Counted from the stretch's first letter, positions 23,425 to 35,214 are shown. The stretch: 64,000 nucleotides of DNA from Chinchilla lanigera (GCF_000276665.1 NW_004955404.1:30774452-30838451), one strand, 5' to 3'. Numbers and translations are program-made. Notes: a model not told the origin generated them from the sequence alone.

Positions 23425-23785
23425 GCTTCTGTAAGGAGGAGATCTTTTTAAAACTTCCTTGCCAGTTTTACAACTCTGACCTGTCTTCGTCAAGGACTCG
23501 GGCGTGAGATCAAAACCGTTCTGAGTTGTGATCACTAAAGAAGACAACGTCCTGTCTCGCAGTTTCCCTGGAAGGGTAGAAGCCTAACTTTAGAGGTTCT
23601 GTGCTCCAAATTGTAAAACTACCACCTGTCAGAAAGATATAAGCAAGAGTACTTTCCCTTTCTGTAAGTCCAATTGCCAAACACAACTAACCTGCAGTAT
23701 CCTCCCACTGTAGCTCTTAGAAACTCTCCAGCCGCGCATCATGTCAAGTAATAGGACAGGAACAGTTTAAAAACTGAAAGAACAG
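23425..23785 (+). mobile_element. Partial ERV LTR, same family as 49230-49857
   Basis: Shared landmarks with the 49-kb LTR in order: 'cgtcaagga.tc.ggg', 'agcctaacttyag', 'gtgctccaaattgtaaaac', 'gaaactctccagcc'. No coding retroviral sequence is attached. Family not named with confidence. Confidence 0.55.
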
Positions 23786-24184
23786 TAAACTGTGACAACC
23801 ATAGAAGTACAAGGTTTCCAGTCTGGCAAGAGGAAGAGTTACTCTCAAGTTTTGTTGAATGGCTGTCCATTTCTAGAGAACTATGACCCTGATGAGCTCT
23901 TCATTGTTTGAAAATACCCAAGAAAAGTGACTACGGAGAAAGAGGTCATTATTTTCCCCATCCATTTTCTTCTTGAGACCCAGAAAGACACAAGAGTACT
24001 AGAAAAAAGCAGAATACCATCCACTGATCTTCCTTGGTGCCCATATTGCTAGATTTCCCAGACCCTAGCTTAAAAATTAACAGTCATGACAGTGATAATG
24101 AAAGAAAGGATATCCTGGGGACTTTTCATTAAATCACAGTCAGGGACCGTAGTTGTGCCACGTTTCACCAATAGAGACATTTTC

Positions 24185-24505
24185 TATATTAGCTTGTTAG
24201 GAAAGCCATGAAAAAATATCAAAAAGTGGATATGACTTAAACAATAGAAATCTATTACCTCACAGTCACAGACTCTGAAAGGCCATCAGCAGGGTGTTGA
24301 GAAGGGTGGTGGCTTCTGATGGCCGTGAATGATAATCGGTCCCACACTCTCCTCTACTTTACTTGCTTTGCTAAGAACTTCTGGTGTTTTTTGGCCTGTA
24401 GAAACATCATTCTTAGCTCTGTTTTTACCTTCCTGTGGCATTTTTCCTGCACGTATCTGTGTCCACATTTTCCCTTTGCATAAGGACAGCAGCTGAAGTA
24501 TGCAT
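24185..24505 (-). mobile_element. MLT1-like MaLR LTR (minus)
   Basis: Antisense MLT1 motifs in order: 'gacttaaacaatagaaatct', 'attacctcacagtcacagac', 'gtggcttctgatggccgtga', 'tgcacgtatctgtgtccaca', 'tgcataaggacagcagc'. Confidence 0.7.
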
Positions 24506-24564
24506 TAAACATGGCTCAGCTTAAGCTGAATCAGAAAATCATGTTTAAAAAATAGATTTTAGAG

Positions 24565-24690
24565 AAGATACCAGGCCTTGAACCGGAATGATTCCGGTTA
24601 CTACTCATGAGATCATGGGTGAGGCATTCTACCCATCCAAGCCTCAGTGCTTTTCACTATGAACAAGGGAATTACATCTCCTGTTCTGAT
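24565..24690 (+). mobile_element. MIR fragment (plus)
   Basis: 'gccttgaaccggaatgattc', 'gtgaggcattctacccatcc', 'aagcctcagtgctttt' and 'tatgaacaagggaattacat' parallel MIR's central region ('..tgggcaagttacttaacctct', 'gcctcagtttcc'). Confidence 0.5.
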
Positions 24691-25365
24691 CAGCTCCGTC
24701 ACTGTTACAAACACCAAAATAAATCAGCTTAAAGTAATAAAGCATTATTACGGCTCATGGTTTCAGAGGTTTCAGTCCATGATTGGTTGGTCTGCCTCCT
24801 GCTTTGGGGCCTGTGGCAATGCAGTACATATGGCAGAAATACATTAACATTAGCATGCTGCTCCCAGCATGGCAGCAGGAAGTGAAGAAAAAGATGGGGT
24901 GGCTGGGTCCCAATATTTCTGTAAAGAGTGCATTCCAAAGGACCTAATTTTAAAGAGAAATTTTGTGTGTATGTATATACAGGATAGTTAACATGGTTGC
25001 TCTACTGTCTTGTATTTCTTTGCTGAAAGAAACTGTCAATGAGTCCTTGGTTGATCAGTATTGCATGTCTCTATCTGTTTTCATGAGAAACCACTTTGAA
25101 GATATCCATATGTAATACAACAAGCATTGTTAATTTCCTAGCACTTTGTTTGTAACTCCATATTGTCTGTACTGTTCTTTTGCTATTCTGTAAAATGTTG
25201 TCTGTCTCTTAATGTTTTCCTCCTTTTATTTTAAAATAAAAAAAAAAGGACCTAATTTCCTTTCCCTGGGCCCCCCTCTTAAAGATTACAGCATCTCTCC
25301 GTAGCGCCATTGACTGGTATATATGTGAGCCTTTGAGGGATACTTCCAAACTGTAGCATCTACCA
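24691..25365 (-). mobile_element. MaLR-type LTR (minus), split by a later insertion
   Basis: Left part 24691-24950 has 'gctccgtcactgttacaaac', 'ggctcatggtttcagaggtt', 'cagcatggcagcaggaag'. Right part 25245-25365 resumes 'aaggacctaatttcctttcc' and ends 'atacttccaaactgtagcat'. The duplicated 'aaaggacctaattt' at the break shows the LTR was interrupted by the element at 24951-25244. Confidence 0.75.
24937..25258 (+). mobile_element. TSD-flanked polyadenylated retroposon, ~294 bp (reference copy of the recurrent family)
   Basis: Element 24951-25244 is bracketed by a perfect 14-nt TSD, 'aaaggacctaattt' (24937-24950 and 25245-25258). It ends 'ttttattttaaaataaa' and an A run, so it was inserted by LINE-type retrotransposition on plus. 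Internal landmarks are 'tatatacaggatagttaaca', 'gctgaaagaaactgtcaatg', 'actttgaagatatccatatg', 'taatacaacaagcattgtta' and 'atttcctagcactttgtttg'. The same landmarks, reverse complemented, occur at 9.3, 31.7-32.6, 39.8-40.1 and 52.6 kb. No open frame. I infer an L1-type 3' UTR or a non-coding retroposon. Confidence 0.8.
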
Positions 25366-25707
25366 ACTAGGAATACTTGTAATATGTATATTTATAAAAT
25401 TTTCTCCATCACTGGTCTAGAGTAATCACTAGAGATAAAATGAGCTTTGAGAAATGTGTGACTTTGGCATAACAATGATATATGGGGAGGGAGAAGCCCA
25501 GCTAATTGTGGCTCAGCAAGAGGAAAATGTTGGAATCCAAAGTGTGTAAGTGATAAGAATACAATGAACTTAGGAATTCAGATTATAGGCTGCCCAAAGT
25601 GAGAAATTTTAAAGCTCATATCTGTCAGTTTCTATATATTACAGATCAGGAAATAGAGATTCTAAGGACTGATGATGGGTAAAGTGGAAATGGGAAGGTC
25701 CCTAGCA

Positions 25708-25792
25708 TTTTTTTTCCTTTCTTTTATTGGCGGGAGATTGAACCCATGGCCTGCTTTGCATGTGCTAAGCATGAGCTCTACCCTAGGTGTAG
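25708..25792 (-). mobile_element. Old ID-like SINE (minus)
   Basis: T-rich left end, then 'gggagattgaacccatggcc', 'gcatgtgctaagcatgagct' and 'ctaccctaggtgtagccc', the reverse complement of an ancient tRNA-Ala-derived SINE. Confidence 0.7.
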
Positions 25793-25794
25793 CC

Positions 25795-26845
25795 CTTTCT
25801 GCAGTCTTTATCACAAGTACACCATAACTATGTAGCAGTACATTTTCAATCCTGCTTTGTCGACCAGACTGTTGGCAATCTGTCTTCCTCGGTGGGATTC
25901 CTGAAGATCCCTTATCAAGGTCAGCCATGCTGTAGCCAAGTTAATCATGCAGAGCTATCAAGAGGATTGCCTCTGTGTGCATTGCTGTCCTTTTATATCA
26001 TTAAATGTTAAAGAATAGTCAAAGAAATAAGTTAAACAGGTAAAAAGTAATGAAAACAGTGTAATATAAACTTCAAAGGTAAATAAAAATGAGACATATA
26101 TTTTCAGTTTTGAGAACTAAACAACTCTAAAATATATCTTAACCACTTTAATTAATTTTTTTCAAAAAATATTAACACAAAATGTATCTCACTTCCTCAG
26201 AAACCATTTTAACCATATGGCAGATGACTTTAGATGAAAGGCAATAAATTAGAAAGATCTAGACTTTTTTTTATCCTTTGGGCACACACAGTGTCCTAGA
26301 TTATTGAGCTACTCCTTTAATTTTACTGAGAGAAATTGTTCAGGCATAAGAGGGATGGTAAGAGATATCTGCAGACTCATTTTACAAAAATAATTTGTCT
26401 GCCTTTCATATATGAAACTCCACTTGCCTAAATGGCCCAGAGTCTTATAAACATATTTTCTTTGAAGGACTATCACTCTAGCCTCCCAGAAATAACACAG
26501 ATACTGACTTTAACTGTCATAACTATCGTTAAAATTGTTATATGAATCAGAGACATCTGGTTCCCAAAATTTACTTTAATGAATGACCCCAGAGAAACTG
26601 AACCATGGTCACTAACACTTCTTATAAGATATGAATGGCTAAAATGAACAAGCTACATGCTCTGTAAGGAATAAAACCCCTACAAGGCGTCTCAGTGTCC
26701 CTGGGCTTCCTGCCAAGAGCCTAACTTTTGACAGACAGTTCTTGTTAAAAGTAAGAAAATCAGCAAGCACATCAACCAGGAAGGTTTTTTTACTTCATTT
26801 GACAGAATGTAGATCTTCCACTGGCTTAAATAGATAAGGTCTTTT
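25795..26845. other. Unannotated stretch
   Basis: No gene or repeat family recognised. Confidence 0.45.
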
Positions 26846-26849
26846 ATCT

Positions 26850-27185
26850 TCTCAAAATAAGATGTGGCAGCCTAGGTGTGGTGAAATTGCTCCAGGATGT
26901 CATTCACAAAGCAGGCTCGCCTGTTCTTTCTGCTTTACTACTCTCAGAGGGTGGCTCTCATCCTCACAGTTGCCACACGTTTGCTGTCCTTGTAGGATTT
27001 GCCTCAGCCTGGCATACAAGAGGCAGGATGAAAAAAAGGAAGTCAAAGTATATGATGCTGGAGTCATGTGCCCCATTAAAAAAATTCTCAAATTCCCTAC
27101 CCAGTATTTGCTGTGTGTGTCTCACATACTCAAGTTATGTCACATTGCCATGCCTAGCTTCTCGGGAGAATATTTGAAGCTTTCC
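26850..27185 (-). repeat. Ancient interspersed repeat, family unresolved
   Basis: The phrases 'gaaattgctccaggatgtca', 'gggtggctctcatcctcaca' and 'catgtgccccattaaaaaaa' resemble a mammalian-wide repeat I cannot name. It contains overlapping open frames of about 112 and 99 codons on plus, which I judge to be chance. The element's strand is uncertain. Confidence 0.35.
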
Positions 27186-27189
27186 AAAG

Positions 27190-28020
27190 TCTATGACTGA
27201 GTTTAGAATAGAGAAAGGGAAATGAGAATGAAATCATGGATGGGGAGAGTAAGCCAACCACATAGTTTTTTGGAGCAAGTGATGCTATTTTATTGTGGTG
27301 ATGAAGCTGAAATTGTAAATGGTTTATTTTCTCACTTAAAAATACAATATAGTCTTTTTTCCACATATTTTTGTAGCCTACCTTAGTCCATGTGATCTTG
27401 AATTCTGAGTGATGTTAATGTACAAGTTCAGAACCACGCTCGTGATGTATGAGTCATAGTTTGAAGAGGTGAAGAGGTTTACATGTGTATATTTGTATGT
27501 CTGTGCATGTGTACGTACATTCTGAAAGGGCTACATGGATCACTAATATGCTGATATGTTTGTTTGCCTCTCCTTACCCACTTTTCACTTGTTTGGATCA
27601 TGTGTTCTACCCTGTGTGGTTGATATAACCAATGAGAAGTCTCAAGGAGATTAGAAGTTGGTGGACAGTCAGGCCGTTACTGTCTGCTTAAACTCCGGTG
27701 TTCTTCCTAGTGATGACTTGTACTTCCACTGGAAACCATTGCTCTTTTCACCGAACCTTGCTTTCCCCCCAGGACCAATAAGCACAATATGTGGATGTCA
27801 AAACTGTCACCATTTGAGCACTAACCGTTTTGGTTGTATGTTTGATTACATTGTTGCTTTTATCACTATCACTATTATGTGTGAAATGATAGCTTGGACA
27901 TGTTTAAAAACATATCTTTCATATATTTATCTAGAAACATATATAACATGATCTGAAATTGAAATTTGCTTCAAAATACCCTAAAATATATGAAATAGGT
28001 TTTAAGTGAAGTAACTTTGG
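27190..28020. other. Unannotated stretch
   Basis: Nothing recognised. A 97-codon open frame at 27658-27951 on plus has no identifiable motif. Confidence 0.4.
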
Positions 28021-28026
28021 CCACAG

Positions 28027-28095
28027 TTAGGGGCCAGTAACCTACAAGATAGAGCACACTCCTGCTTACATGCAGTTTATTTTCTGGTACAAAGG
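28027..28095 (+). mobile_element. Possible very old ID-like SINE
   Basis: 'ggggccagtaacctacaaga', 'agagcacactcctgcttaca' and 'ttttctggtacaaagg' are compatible with a decayed tRNA-Ala SINE. Tail is short and no TSD is seen. Confidence 0.35.
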
Positions 28096-28261
28096 AAGGG
28101 AGAAAGTTTGTAAAGTCAAATAATTATAAATGACATAGGCTATTTAGGAAATAATTACTGAAACATCTCACAGAGTAAAGGAAACTTACATTAGACTGTA
28201 ATATCAAGTAAGGTATCTTTGGTCTAGTTGATGAGAAAAAGGTAAGATGTCAAGAAATTTC

Positions 28262-28331
28262 ATTTGGTTTGGTTTGGTTTGGTTTACTTTGTTTTGTTTT
28301 GTTTTGTTTTATTTTGTTTTGTTTTGTTTTG
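28262..28331. repeat. (TTTGG)n / (TTTTG)n microsatellite
   Basis: Four TTTGG-type units change after 'tttactttg' into about nine TTTTG units. Confidence 0.95.
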
Positions 28332-28664
28332 GGGTCAAGGAAGTAAACTCTAGGAAGAAGGAATGAGCAGATTTTTGTAACGAAAATGCTTGAGAAGCTG
28401 AAAGTATTCCAGTATGACAGCAAGAAATGTTGGAAGAAATAAAATCAAAGACACAGACAAGGAGCAAATTACAACCATGTGGCTATAATAAAGAAGTTTA
28501 GGTGAGTACAGTTTGGCACCCAATGTCCAGAGTAATAATGCTATTCTCAAGCATAAGTCCATTTATAAAGGAGTTCTGTGTGAAACTCCCAGCTACGTCC
28601 TGAAATACACAAATCTCTTTCAACCTGATCTGGAAGTCTGATATCCTTCTTGTCAACTTGGATA

Positions 28665-29395
28665 GATGTCCCATACCCTTCTCATCACTTGACTAAAATA
28701 AACTTACCCTGCTTCTCCCTATGTTCCTCATGTTAATGAAAAGACGAGCATACTTGTATTTACCCAAGATAGAACTCTAGGTATTCACCCATATCTTCAA
28801 ATATTCTCCTAGCATTCCATCTCTGCAGAGCTCTATAGACTCTATTTGGCCTGCATCACTTATACCTGAATTTTCCTCTGCATTTTGACTTTTATTGCCT
28901 CTTTAAGGTATCCATCATTTCTTAGAATGGTTTCCTGACAGGCTATTTTCCTTTCATCTCACATCTTCATATCTGCCCTCCACACGATCACTAAACTGAC
29001 TTTTTAGGCTCTAATATTGCATCCTCTTCTGGTACAATCATCTTTGACACATTGTACTCTGAATAAAGTTGGTAATTCTTGGTATGACACCAAAAATCCT
29101 TTAACCCTGTCTACTTCAGAGTCTTACCTTTTACTGCATCATTTCTTGGACCCTTTATTCTCCTCTTATAAAAGTGCTTGCAGTGCCCCTGACAAGTCAA
29201 CCTATTTCACACTTCCGTGCTTCTTCTCATTTTACCTATAATGCCCTCTGCTTCCTTCTGACAGATGCAAGGATGACTCTTATTGAAAGAGGATTGACTC
29301 CCTGTTTGAAGATCTGTCATTATAAGCTCAGTGCAGGCCCTTTCCTATGTCAGCACTCTGTATATGGTCCGTAATCTGCACCTCTAACAATTTAG
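28665..29395 (+). mobile_element. L2 LINE fragment (plus)
   Basis: C/T-rich L2 ORF2 3' text in order: 'tattcacccatatcttcaaa', 'cattccatctctgcagagct', 'tctgccctccacacgatcac', 'tgcatcatttcttggaccct', then 'gccctctgcttccttctgac'. These track the L2 order from its reverse-transcriptase end. Frames are broken. Confidence 0.65.
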
Positions 29396-29399
29396 CTCT

Positions 29400-30330
29400 T
29401 ATTTATTTCCACTCACAGTACTTTTCTAGACCTTTATATTTAAAAATTCTTGATGAAAATAAGAGCTTTCCCTAGGAGACAGTTAGTGTTCCAAAATTTT
29501 TTAAAGAAGTAACAGCATGTTATTTATTTGTAGCAGTCTACATAGTTGTATAAACTACCTTCACAGTGTATACAGTTATATTAATTAAGCTATGACATGG
29601 TGTTAGCATGCTTCATGTATTACATAGAAATAATATCTTTCTAATGGAATATATGATGCTAAGAACTTACATATATATATATGAAACACATATTTGGGCA
29701 TCACCCATAATATCTTTATTATTTAGCAATGTGTTCTTTTCATCCTTGTCCAATTCATTTTATTGCTTCAGTGGAACTTCCATTGTGATAATTCATTTAA
29801 ATTATTCTTTATTTTTATATTACATTAAAGTGGAACTTGAGCTCCTGCTGTCACAATAATAAGATTATGATTCCAGAATAAGAAATAATAACCTCAGTGT
29901 TCAAACAGCATGAAATAGGAAATAATCATTTTAGCTTGCTTTTGACAGATGTATAATGTAATTTCATGCTATATCACTTCCTATCTGGATTATCAGAGAG
30001 TGAGCTTTGCCAGCAATTAGCCACCTTTTGTATTTATCTCAGAATTTTCTTCCAAACAAAGTAGGTGTTCCCATTGGAGATCTCACCTACTTAAATATTA
30101 CCAACCAGAATAGTTCAGGATCAAAATGTGGACATATTTTAACTTGCTTTCCATACTGGAATAACTAGGGATGGGACACAATGAACTTAACTTATACTGT
30201 ATTATTTGGGTTGAAATTATATAGATAAATCATGTTACACTGTTCTTTTCTTATATTCTCCTCTTAGGATGCATGTCTGAGCTCTTCTGCAGAATTCTTG
30301 TGTGTCTGGGTGGAGGAAGGATGGGGAGAA
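29400..30330. other. Unannotated stretch
   Basis: No gene or repeat recognised; AT-rich. Confidence 0.45.
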
Positions 30331-30334
30331 AAAG

Positions 30335-30812
30335 TATTATGGTTTAGAATAAAAATATCCCCACATCTCATGTGTTAAATGCTTAGTGTCCCAAGTAGCG
30401 ATGTCAGAGGTGGGGCATTTGAGAAGCAGATTGGATCATGAGGGCTCTAACTTCATCAGTGAATTAATCCATTGATAGATTCATAATTGATAGCCCCACA
30501 TGGCAGTTGCGGAAACTTTAGGAGGTGGGGCCTATTTGGAGAAGTAGGTCATTGAGTATCTGACCTGGGAGGGTATGTCTTCTTCGGGGGCTTTCCACTA
30601 ACCTCCTGCTTGCTGACCACCATGAAAAGTGTGGCCTGATTGCCAGAATTCTCATGTTTCAATGATGATCTGTCTCACTATAGCCTCAAAGTAATGGAAT
30701 CAGCAGATCATGGACTGAAATTGCCAAAACCATGAACCAAAACAACCCTTTTCTCCTTTAAGTTATTTTTCTCAAGTATTTTGTCATAGTGACAGAAAAG
30801 TGACTAATACAG
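30335..30812 (+). mobile_element. MaLR-type LTR (plus), near complete
   Basis: Starts 'tattatggtttagaat', contains 'aatatccccacatctcatgt', 'ggaggtggggcctatttgga', 'cctcctgcttgctgaccacc', and ends 'tattttgtcatagtgacaga' and 'gtgactaatacag'. The whole MaLR LTR order is present. Confidence 0.85.
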
Positions 30813-31199
30813 GAAGGGAAGGGCAAAGAAGACAGCAGAAGGTAAGCAATATGTTTAAGATGTGCCAAGATTGTCCTAGACTATTAAGATGTTTTGTTTG
30901 TTTTTAAAATGGTTAAATTCTCCTAAATGTCTAGCAACATATAAGGAAGTTCATTCCGCACCTAGTGACCATATCGATACATTTCCCTGTATTAAAATAA
31001 AGTCATATTTATTTCATAAAACACATGTTGTGATTGAGATAACTTTCCTTTCAAATAATTAATATATTTGAATAACTTGCTATTTGTTGCATTAAAACAG
31101 AACAGTTTCAATAGCATTAGTGAATCCCCATTATTTTCATTCTGAGGACATTCTTTGGCAATTTTCTAGTTCATCACATCACATGTATTGTTCTTTGCA

Positions 31200-31690
31200 A
31201 CTTTTCATATGCTCTCTGACCAGTCTAGAAGGTTATAATTTCCTGGAAAATTACTGACTTCACGTACATTTTCAAGTCATTTTTTGCAGTGTGGAACAAA
31301 AAATCGCACATGAATACCTTAATGTTCTATCCATATGTGGTTATTTCTCCTTTCTCATTTCTTACATATTTTCTATATCTCTAGTCCCTTTCCTTAGAAT
31401 TTTTGGTAAATTTTTTGTACATTTCATTGTGTTTTCTCTTAATATCTATACTTGTGAATTTGTGTAGTAGTTCTATCATTTTTATAGTTGATAAATGATA
31501 TGTTTGTGCTCATTTACTTTATTAATTTTCCTTCCATCTTTATCAGGTTATTTAAAAATAATTTTCTTTGTCCTTCCAATTTTTTAAATTCAGTAATTAA
31601 TTGATTTTCATATTTTCTAGTGAATTAATGCATATATTCAAAACAGGATTTTTTTGTTTTCCTTTTACCATTTATTTTGATTGCAAATCT
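31200..31690. other. T-rich block, possibly antisense L1
   Basis: T-rich text such as 'ttcatattttctagtgaatt' resembles antisense L1 ORF2, but I could not align it securely. Confidence 0.3.
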
Positions 31691-31694
31691 TTTG

Positions 31695-32580
31695 ATATGG
31701 AACTTTTTTATTTTAAAAATTAAAAAAACTGACAAAACAACACTGAAGACAAAATCAAAACAACACAAAAACAACAAAAATGATACATGACCTCAAAACA
31801 AAATGATAGAAATTTACAATGGTTGCTAAATTATATACTGTTATCCTCAACGAAGTTGCTCAGTCCATTAGACATAAGAATGTAAGAGTGATCAAACAAT
31901 CAAAAACAGTAGCAAGGGGCTGGGGATTTAGCTCAGCGGCAAAAGTGCCTGCTTGGCAAGTGCGAGGTCTTGAGTTTGGTTCCCGGTGCCGGAGAAAAAC
32001 CAAAAAAACAAAACAAAACAAAACAAAAAAAAAACAGTAACAAGTAAAAAACAATAAAAATAACTTTAAAAGACTTTGGAAATGATGCAGAGCTTCATCA
32101 TACAAACTGATAGGAGTTGAACAGTGGTTCCTATACTGCATATTGTTCCCAGATCAGTCACTCTAATCACCAAATTCAGGCAAGTAAAATTGGTCAAGAA
32201 AAAAAGAAAATTTAAAGCATTGACTGTTCCTCTCAATAAACTACAGGCATCAGCAATACACCTATCCCAGCTATCCTTATATATAAAAATAAATTTCATT
32301 TTTCATTTTAAAAAACAACTTAACAAAAATAAATACATAAACAAAACAGCATAGAGAGCAGTAAAAATGATACAAAATTTCAAAGCATGGTGATAGGATA
32401 TTAACAATGGCTGTTATACTACACAATGTCATCTTCAAAATTGTTGCACATATAACCAGATATAGGAGTGTAAGATTAATCAAGCAATTACACATTAGCA
32501 GTTCCTTTCAATAAACTAACAGATATTAGTAGCACAATTATCCTAGCTCTCCTGTGTATCTCTATATACATATTTTCCCT
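31695..32580 (-). repeat. Head-to-tail array of three copies of the recurrent retroposon family (minus)
   Basis: Three partial units occur in one orientation. Unit A (31700-31910) has 'aaaaatgatacatgacctca' and 'gttgctcagtccattagaca'. Unit E (about 32055-32295) has 'ggaaatgatgcagagcttca' and 'ctcaataaactacaggcatc'. Unit D (about 32300-32575) has 'aaaaatgatacaaaatttca' and 'ttcaataaactaacagatat'. Each is homologous to the reverse complement of 24951-25244. The left edge is T-rich ('tttttattttaaaaatt'), i.e. the poly(A)/AATAAA end on minus. The right edge passes into a polypyrimidine tract at 32578-32620, i.e. a polypurine tract on minus as in L1 3' UTRs. An ID-like SINE splits unit A from E. 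Confidence 0.7.
31902..32044 (+). mobile_element. Young ID-like SINE with TSD
   Basis: SINE 31917-32029: 'gggctggggatttagctcag', 'gcctgcttggcaagtgcgag', 'gagtttggttcccggtgcc', then GGAGAAAAACC and an A/C-rich tail. Near-perfect 15-nt TSD: 'aaaaacagtagcaag' (31902-31916) and 'aaaaacagtaacaag' (32030-32044). Confidence 0.95.
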
Positions 32581-33600
32581 CTTCCTTCTTTCTTTTTCCT
32601 CTCCCCTCCTTCATCCCAGTTGCTCCTTCCTATTTGAGCAGTTTCTTTTTATTATTGTTATTTTCTAGTTATTTTCTCATTCAGTTCTTTCAGGGTTTTT
32701 TTCTTTTGTGAGCTCAAAGTGTAGGAATTTCATACTTACTTTGTGGATGTATATAACCAGTTTTTAATAAACCCAAAAGAATTTTTTCTGTTTTTGAAAT
32801 ACAGAGTTAAAGATTTATTTAAGAGAATATGCTGTTTTTTTATTTAGGTTTCTCATTCTTTAGTTACATTGACTTATTATAACTTTTATGGTTAAGAAAG
32901 ATGAATCATGTTTACTAACATTAATATTTTTTACTTCGTATTCTATAATTGAGGGTCAATTTATTTTATGTAAATTTTCTTCAGAAAAGAAAATTTTATA
33001 ATTATTTGACTTCATTATGAACTGTATGTCTTAACACTATAATGTGACTGTCAATTTTTTCCTAATAAGATTGTAATTTTTGTTTTCTTTGCATTTATAT
33101 TCACCTATTTTGTTTGTTTCTTGGTTTGGGGCTTTTGGTTAATCTTTTTATTGTTAACTTTTGTGAGTTCCTTTTGATTTGGCAGACTAGAGATCTGCTG
33201 TAAACAGAAAATATTTGTTTTTGGCTTTATTTTTCAAAAGGAGAACTTTTAAGCCTTTTACATTCATTGATACAATGTACTTGTTTTGTTTCAATAATTG
33301 TTCATATATTATGTTAAATTTTCTGTTTTTAATGTTTTCTTTATTGTCATCTTTTATTACATGGTATGGTTTTCCTTATCTACTATAATTCTTCTTACAA
33401 TTTAGAATGTTATTTTTAAATTTTACTTTTGATAATACATTTATATCTATAATTTTAGGTTTTCAATCATTTTGTAGCAAGCAAGCGAGTATCTTGATAA
33501 AATTAGTAAATTGTCACTGCTTTCTCCTATCCTCCCTCCCACCATTTAATGCTATTTTTATATTACATTTTTGACATTTTCTTGGTTATATTTTTCCTTA
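32578..33600 (-). mobile_element. Probable L1 body, antisense
   Basis: A polypyrimidine tract ('cttctttctttttcctctcc') is followed by T-rich text such as 'gttacattgacttattataa' and 'ttttgatttggcagactaga' that looks like decayed antisense L1 ORF2. Together with the unit array at its left it would form one minus-strand L1 whose 3' UTR is the array. Confidence 0.4.
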
Positions 33601-33604
33601 TATA

Positions 33605-34145
33605 CATCTCACACCTCTACTGTTGGCCAACAACTTGAAATTATGTCTTTTGTCTCATGTTTCTTTACAATGAAAGAGACACAACATTAGAGTATCTCCT
33701 GCATTCTTTCCTTCTTGCTTTCTCAATTTTAATTACACATGTTTGTCATTTCTGTCTTTGTAACCACAGGGATGGAGATAACATTGTTGACAAAAAAGTC
33801 TCTCGACAGTGTCCAGCTTATATTGGTGGTAGGTGGCTCTTTCTTAACCCAACCTAAAGCAACATTTAGGGAAAACACTACAAAGAAGAATCACACAATA
33901 AGCAGTGTTTCCTGGTTGACTATTTACTTAGGCAGCAAATGCACTGCCAGTTCACTTTTTCTATTTAAGTAGGGATAAGACTGAAAGAAGAGAGTGAAGT
34001 ATGTCAGTCTTGTGAAAGAGCAGCATGCCCCTTCTCTACTTCATTTGGTAAGAAGGAAAGTAATCTTCCACAGAGCTGTGAACATGCTGGTTACTTCCTT
34101 TCTTGCCAAAAGGATTATGGGACATTGGTTTGTTCCTCTTTTTCT
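33605..34145. other. Unannotated stretch
   Basis: A possible exon-like signal ('ttgtaaccacag' before 'ggatggagataac', and 'ggtaggt' 62 bp later) is present at about 33770-33835, with no protein family support. Nothing else recognised. Confidence 0.35.
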
Positions 34146-34149
34146 CTTT

Positions 34150-34352
34150 CATTTCCAGCTATGAGTTGAATATGTTTCCTTTGCCTTTCACTCTTGTCAT
34201 GATATATTATTGACTTACTACAAGCCTAAAGGGATTGCAGCTACTATGAACTACAGCTTCCACAGCTCTGTGTAAAATTAACCTTTCCTCTTTTTAAGTT
34301 TATTGTCTCAGGTATTTTGTTACAGTGATGGAAGAATAACTATCATAGCGGT
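34150..34352 (+). mobile_element. MaLR-type LTR 3' part (plus)
   Basis: 'gaactacagcttccacagct', 'aacctttcctctttttaagt', 'ggtattttgttacagtgatg' and 'aataactatcata' are the polyadenylation region and 3' end of a MaLR LTR. The 5' part is not clear. Confidence 0.6.
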
Positions 34353-34359
34353 CAAATAT

Positions 34360-35210
34360 CAAAAACAGAATTGGATATTTTAATTAAATATGGGCATTGA
34401 CTTACCACCTTGCCAAAATGTCAATGAAAAACCATACAGAACTTCTCAGTGCAGTGATCCTTTCTCAACACATACATGTATTATGGCATCAAACTGTATA
34501 CCTGAAATATATGCAATTCCTGTAATTCTATTATATCTTAATACAATGCAAAGATTTTTTTAAAAAATGATATCAGCATGTTATTCATGCCAAAGCAAAA
34601 CCACCAGTTTTTTGAATAGCCTGTTGTGTGTAAGCCTGAGAAGTTTCATATATTTTAAATGGATGCCTTTTGGAATACTAAGTCAAATTCCCTTTTCAGT
34701 TCCTTAAGGGCACCTTGGAGAGATTCTATTAATTTCTAGTCACTTTTAGTTATTAACATTAGAGTCCAACATTAATTTTCCAATCAGACACTCTAAATCC
34801 CTCCCTACCTCCCACTCAATATAGACAAAAGCTGAAATGAGAAGAGGGTCAGTTCGAGGACAGTCTTCCATGCTTGCTTATTTCCCTCTCTCTTCTGGAC
34901 CAAACTACTAGCACTGGCAACAGATAGAAGGAGGTAGGGAAAAGATACATAGCCTTTATTCATTGGGACACTGATGAAATCCTTTTTTCTTTGTTGTGAT
35001 TCTTCCCTGGCTGATGCTTAGTGGCAATAAATATATTTCATGACACAAGATTAGTTTAATCTCCCTACCCCCATACAGGTAGCTCTGAGAGTGTCTACCC
35101 TATGGTCAAACTTGGCTGTGGCTCCATTTCTAATGCTGTTTCCATAGTAAATTTAGCATCACCTTGCAGCAGGGATTCTCCTTAATCAGCAGACCAGTGT
35201 CTTAGAGAGC
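34360..35210. other. Unannotated stretch
   Basis: No gene or repeat recognised. Confidence 0.4.
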
Positions 35211-35214
35211 TAAA

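Noticed and set aside
26862..27200. Overlapping 112- and 99-codon frames on plus
   Set aside because: They lie in what looks like an ancient repeat and overlap in two frames with no preferred coding signal.
33770..33835. Possible 62-bp exon flanked by 'accacag' and 'gtaggt'
   Set aside because: Splice-like motifs of this strength are common by chance and there is no supporting reading frame or neighbour exon.
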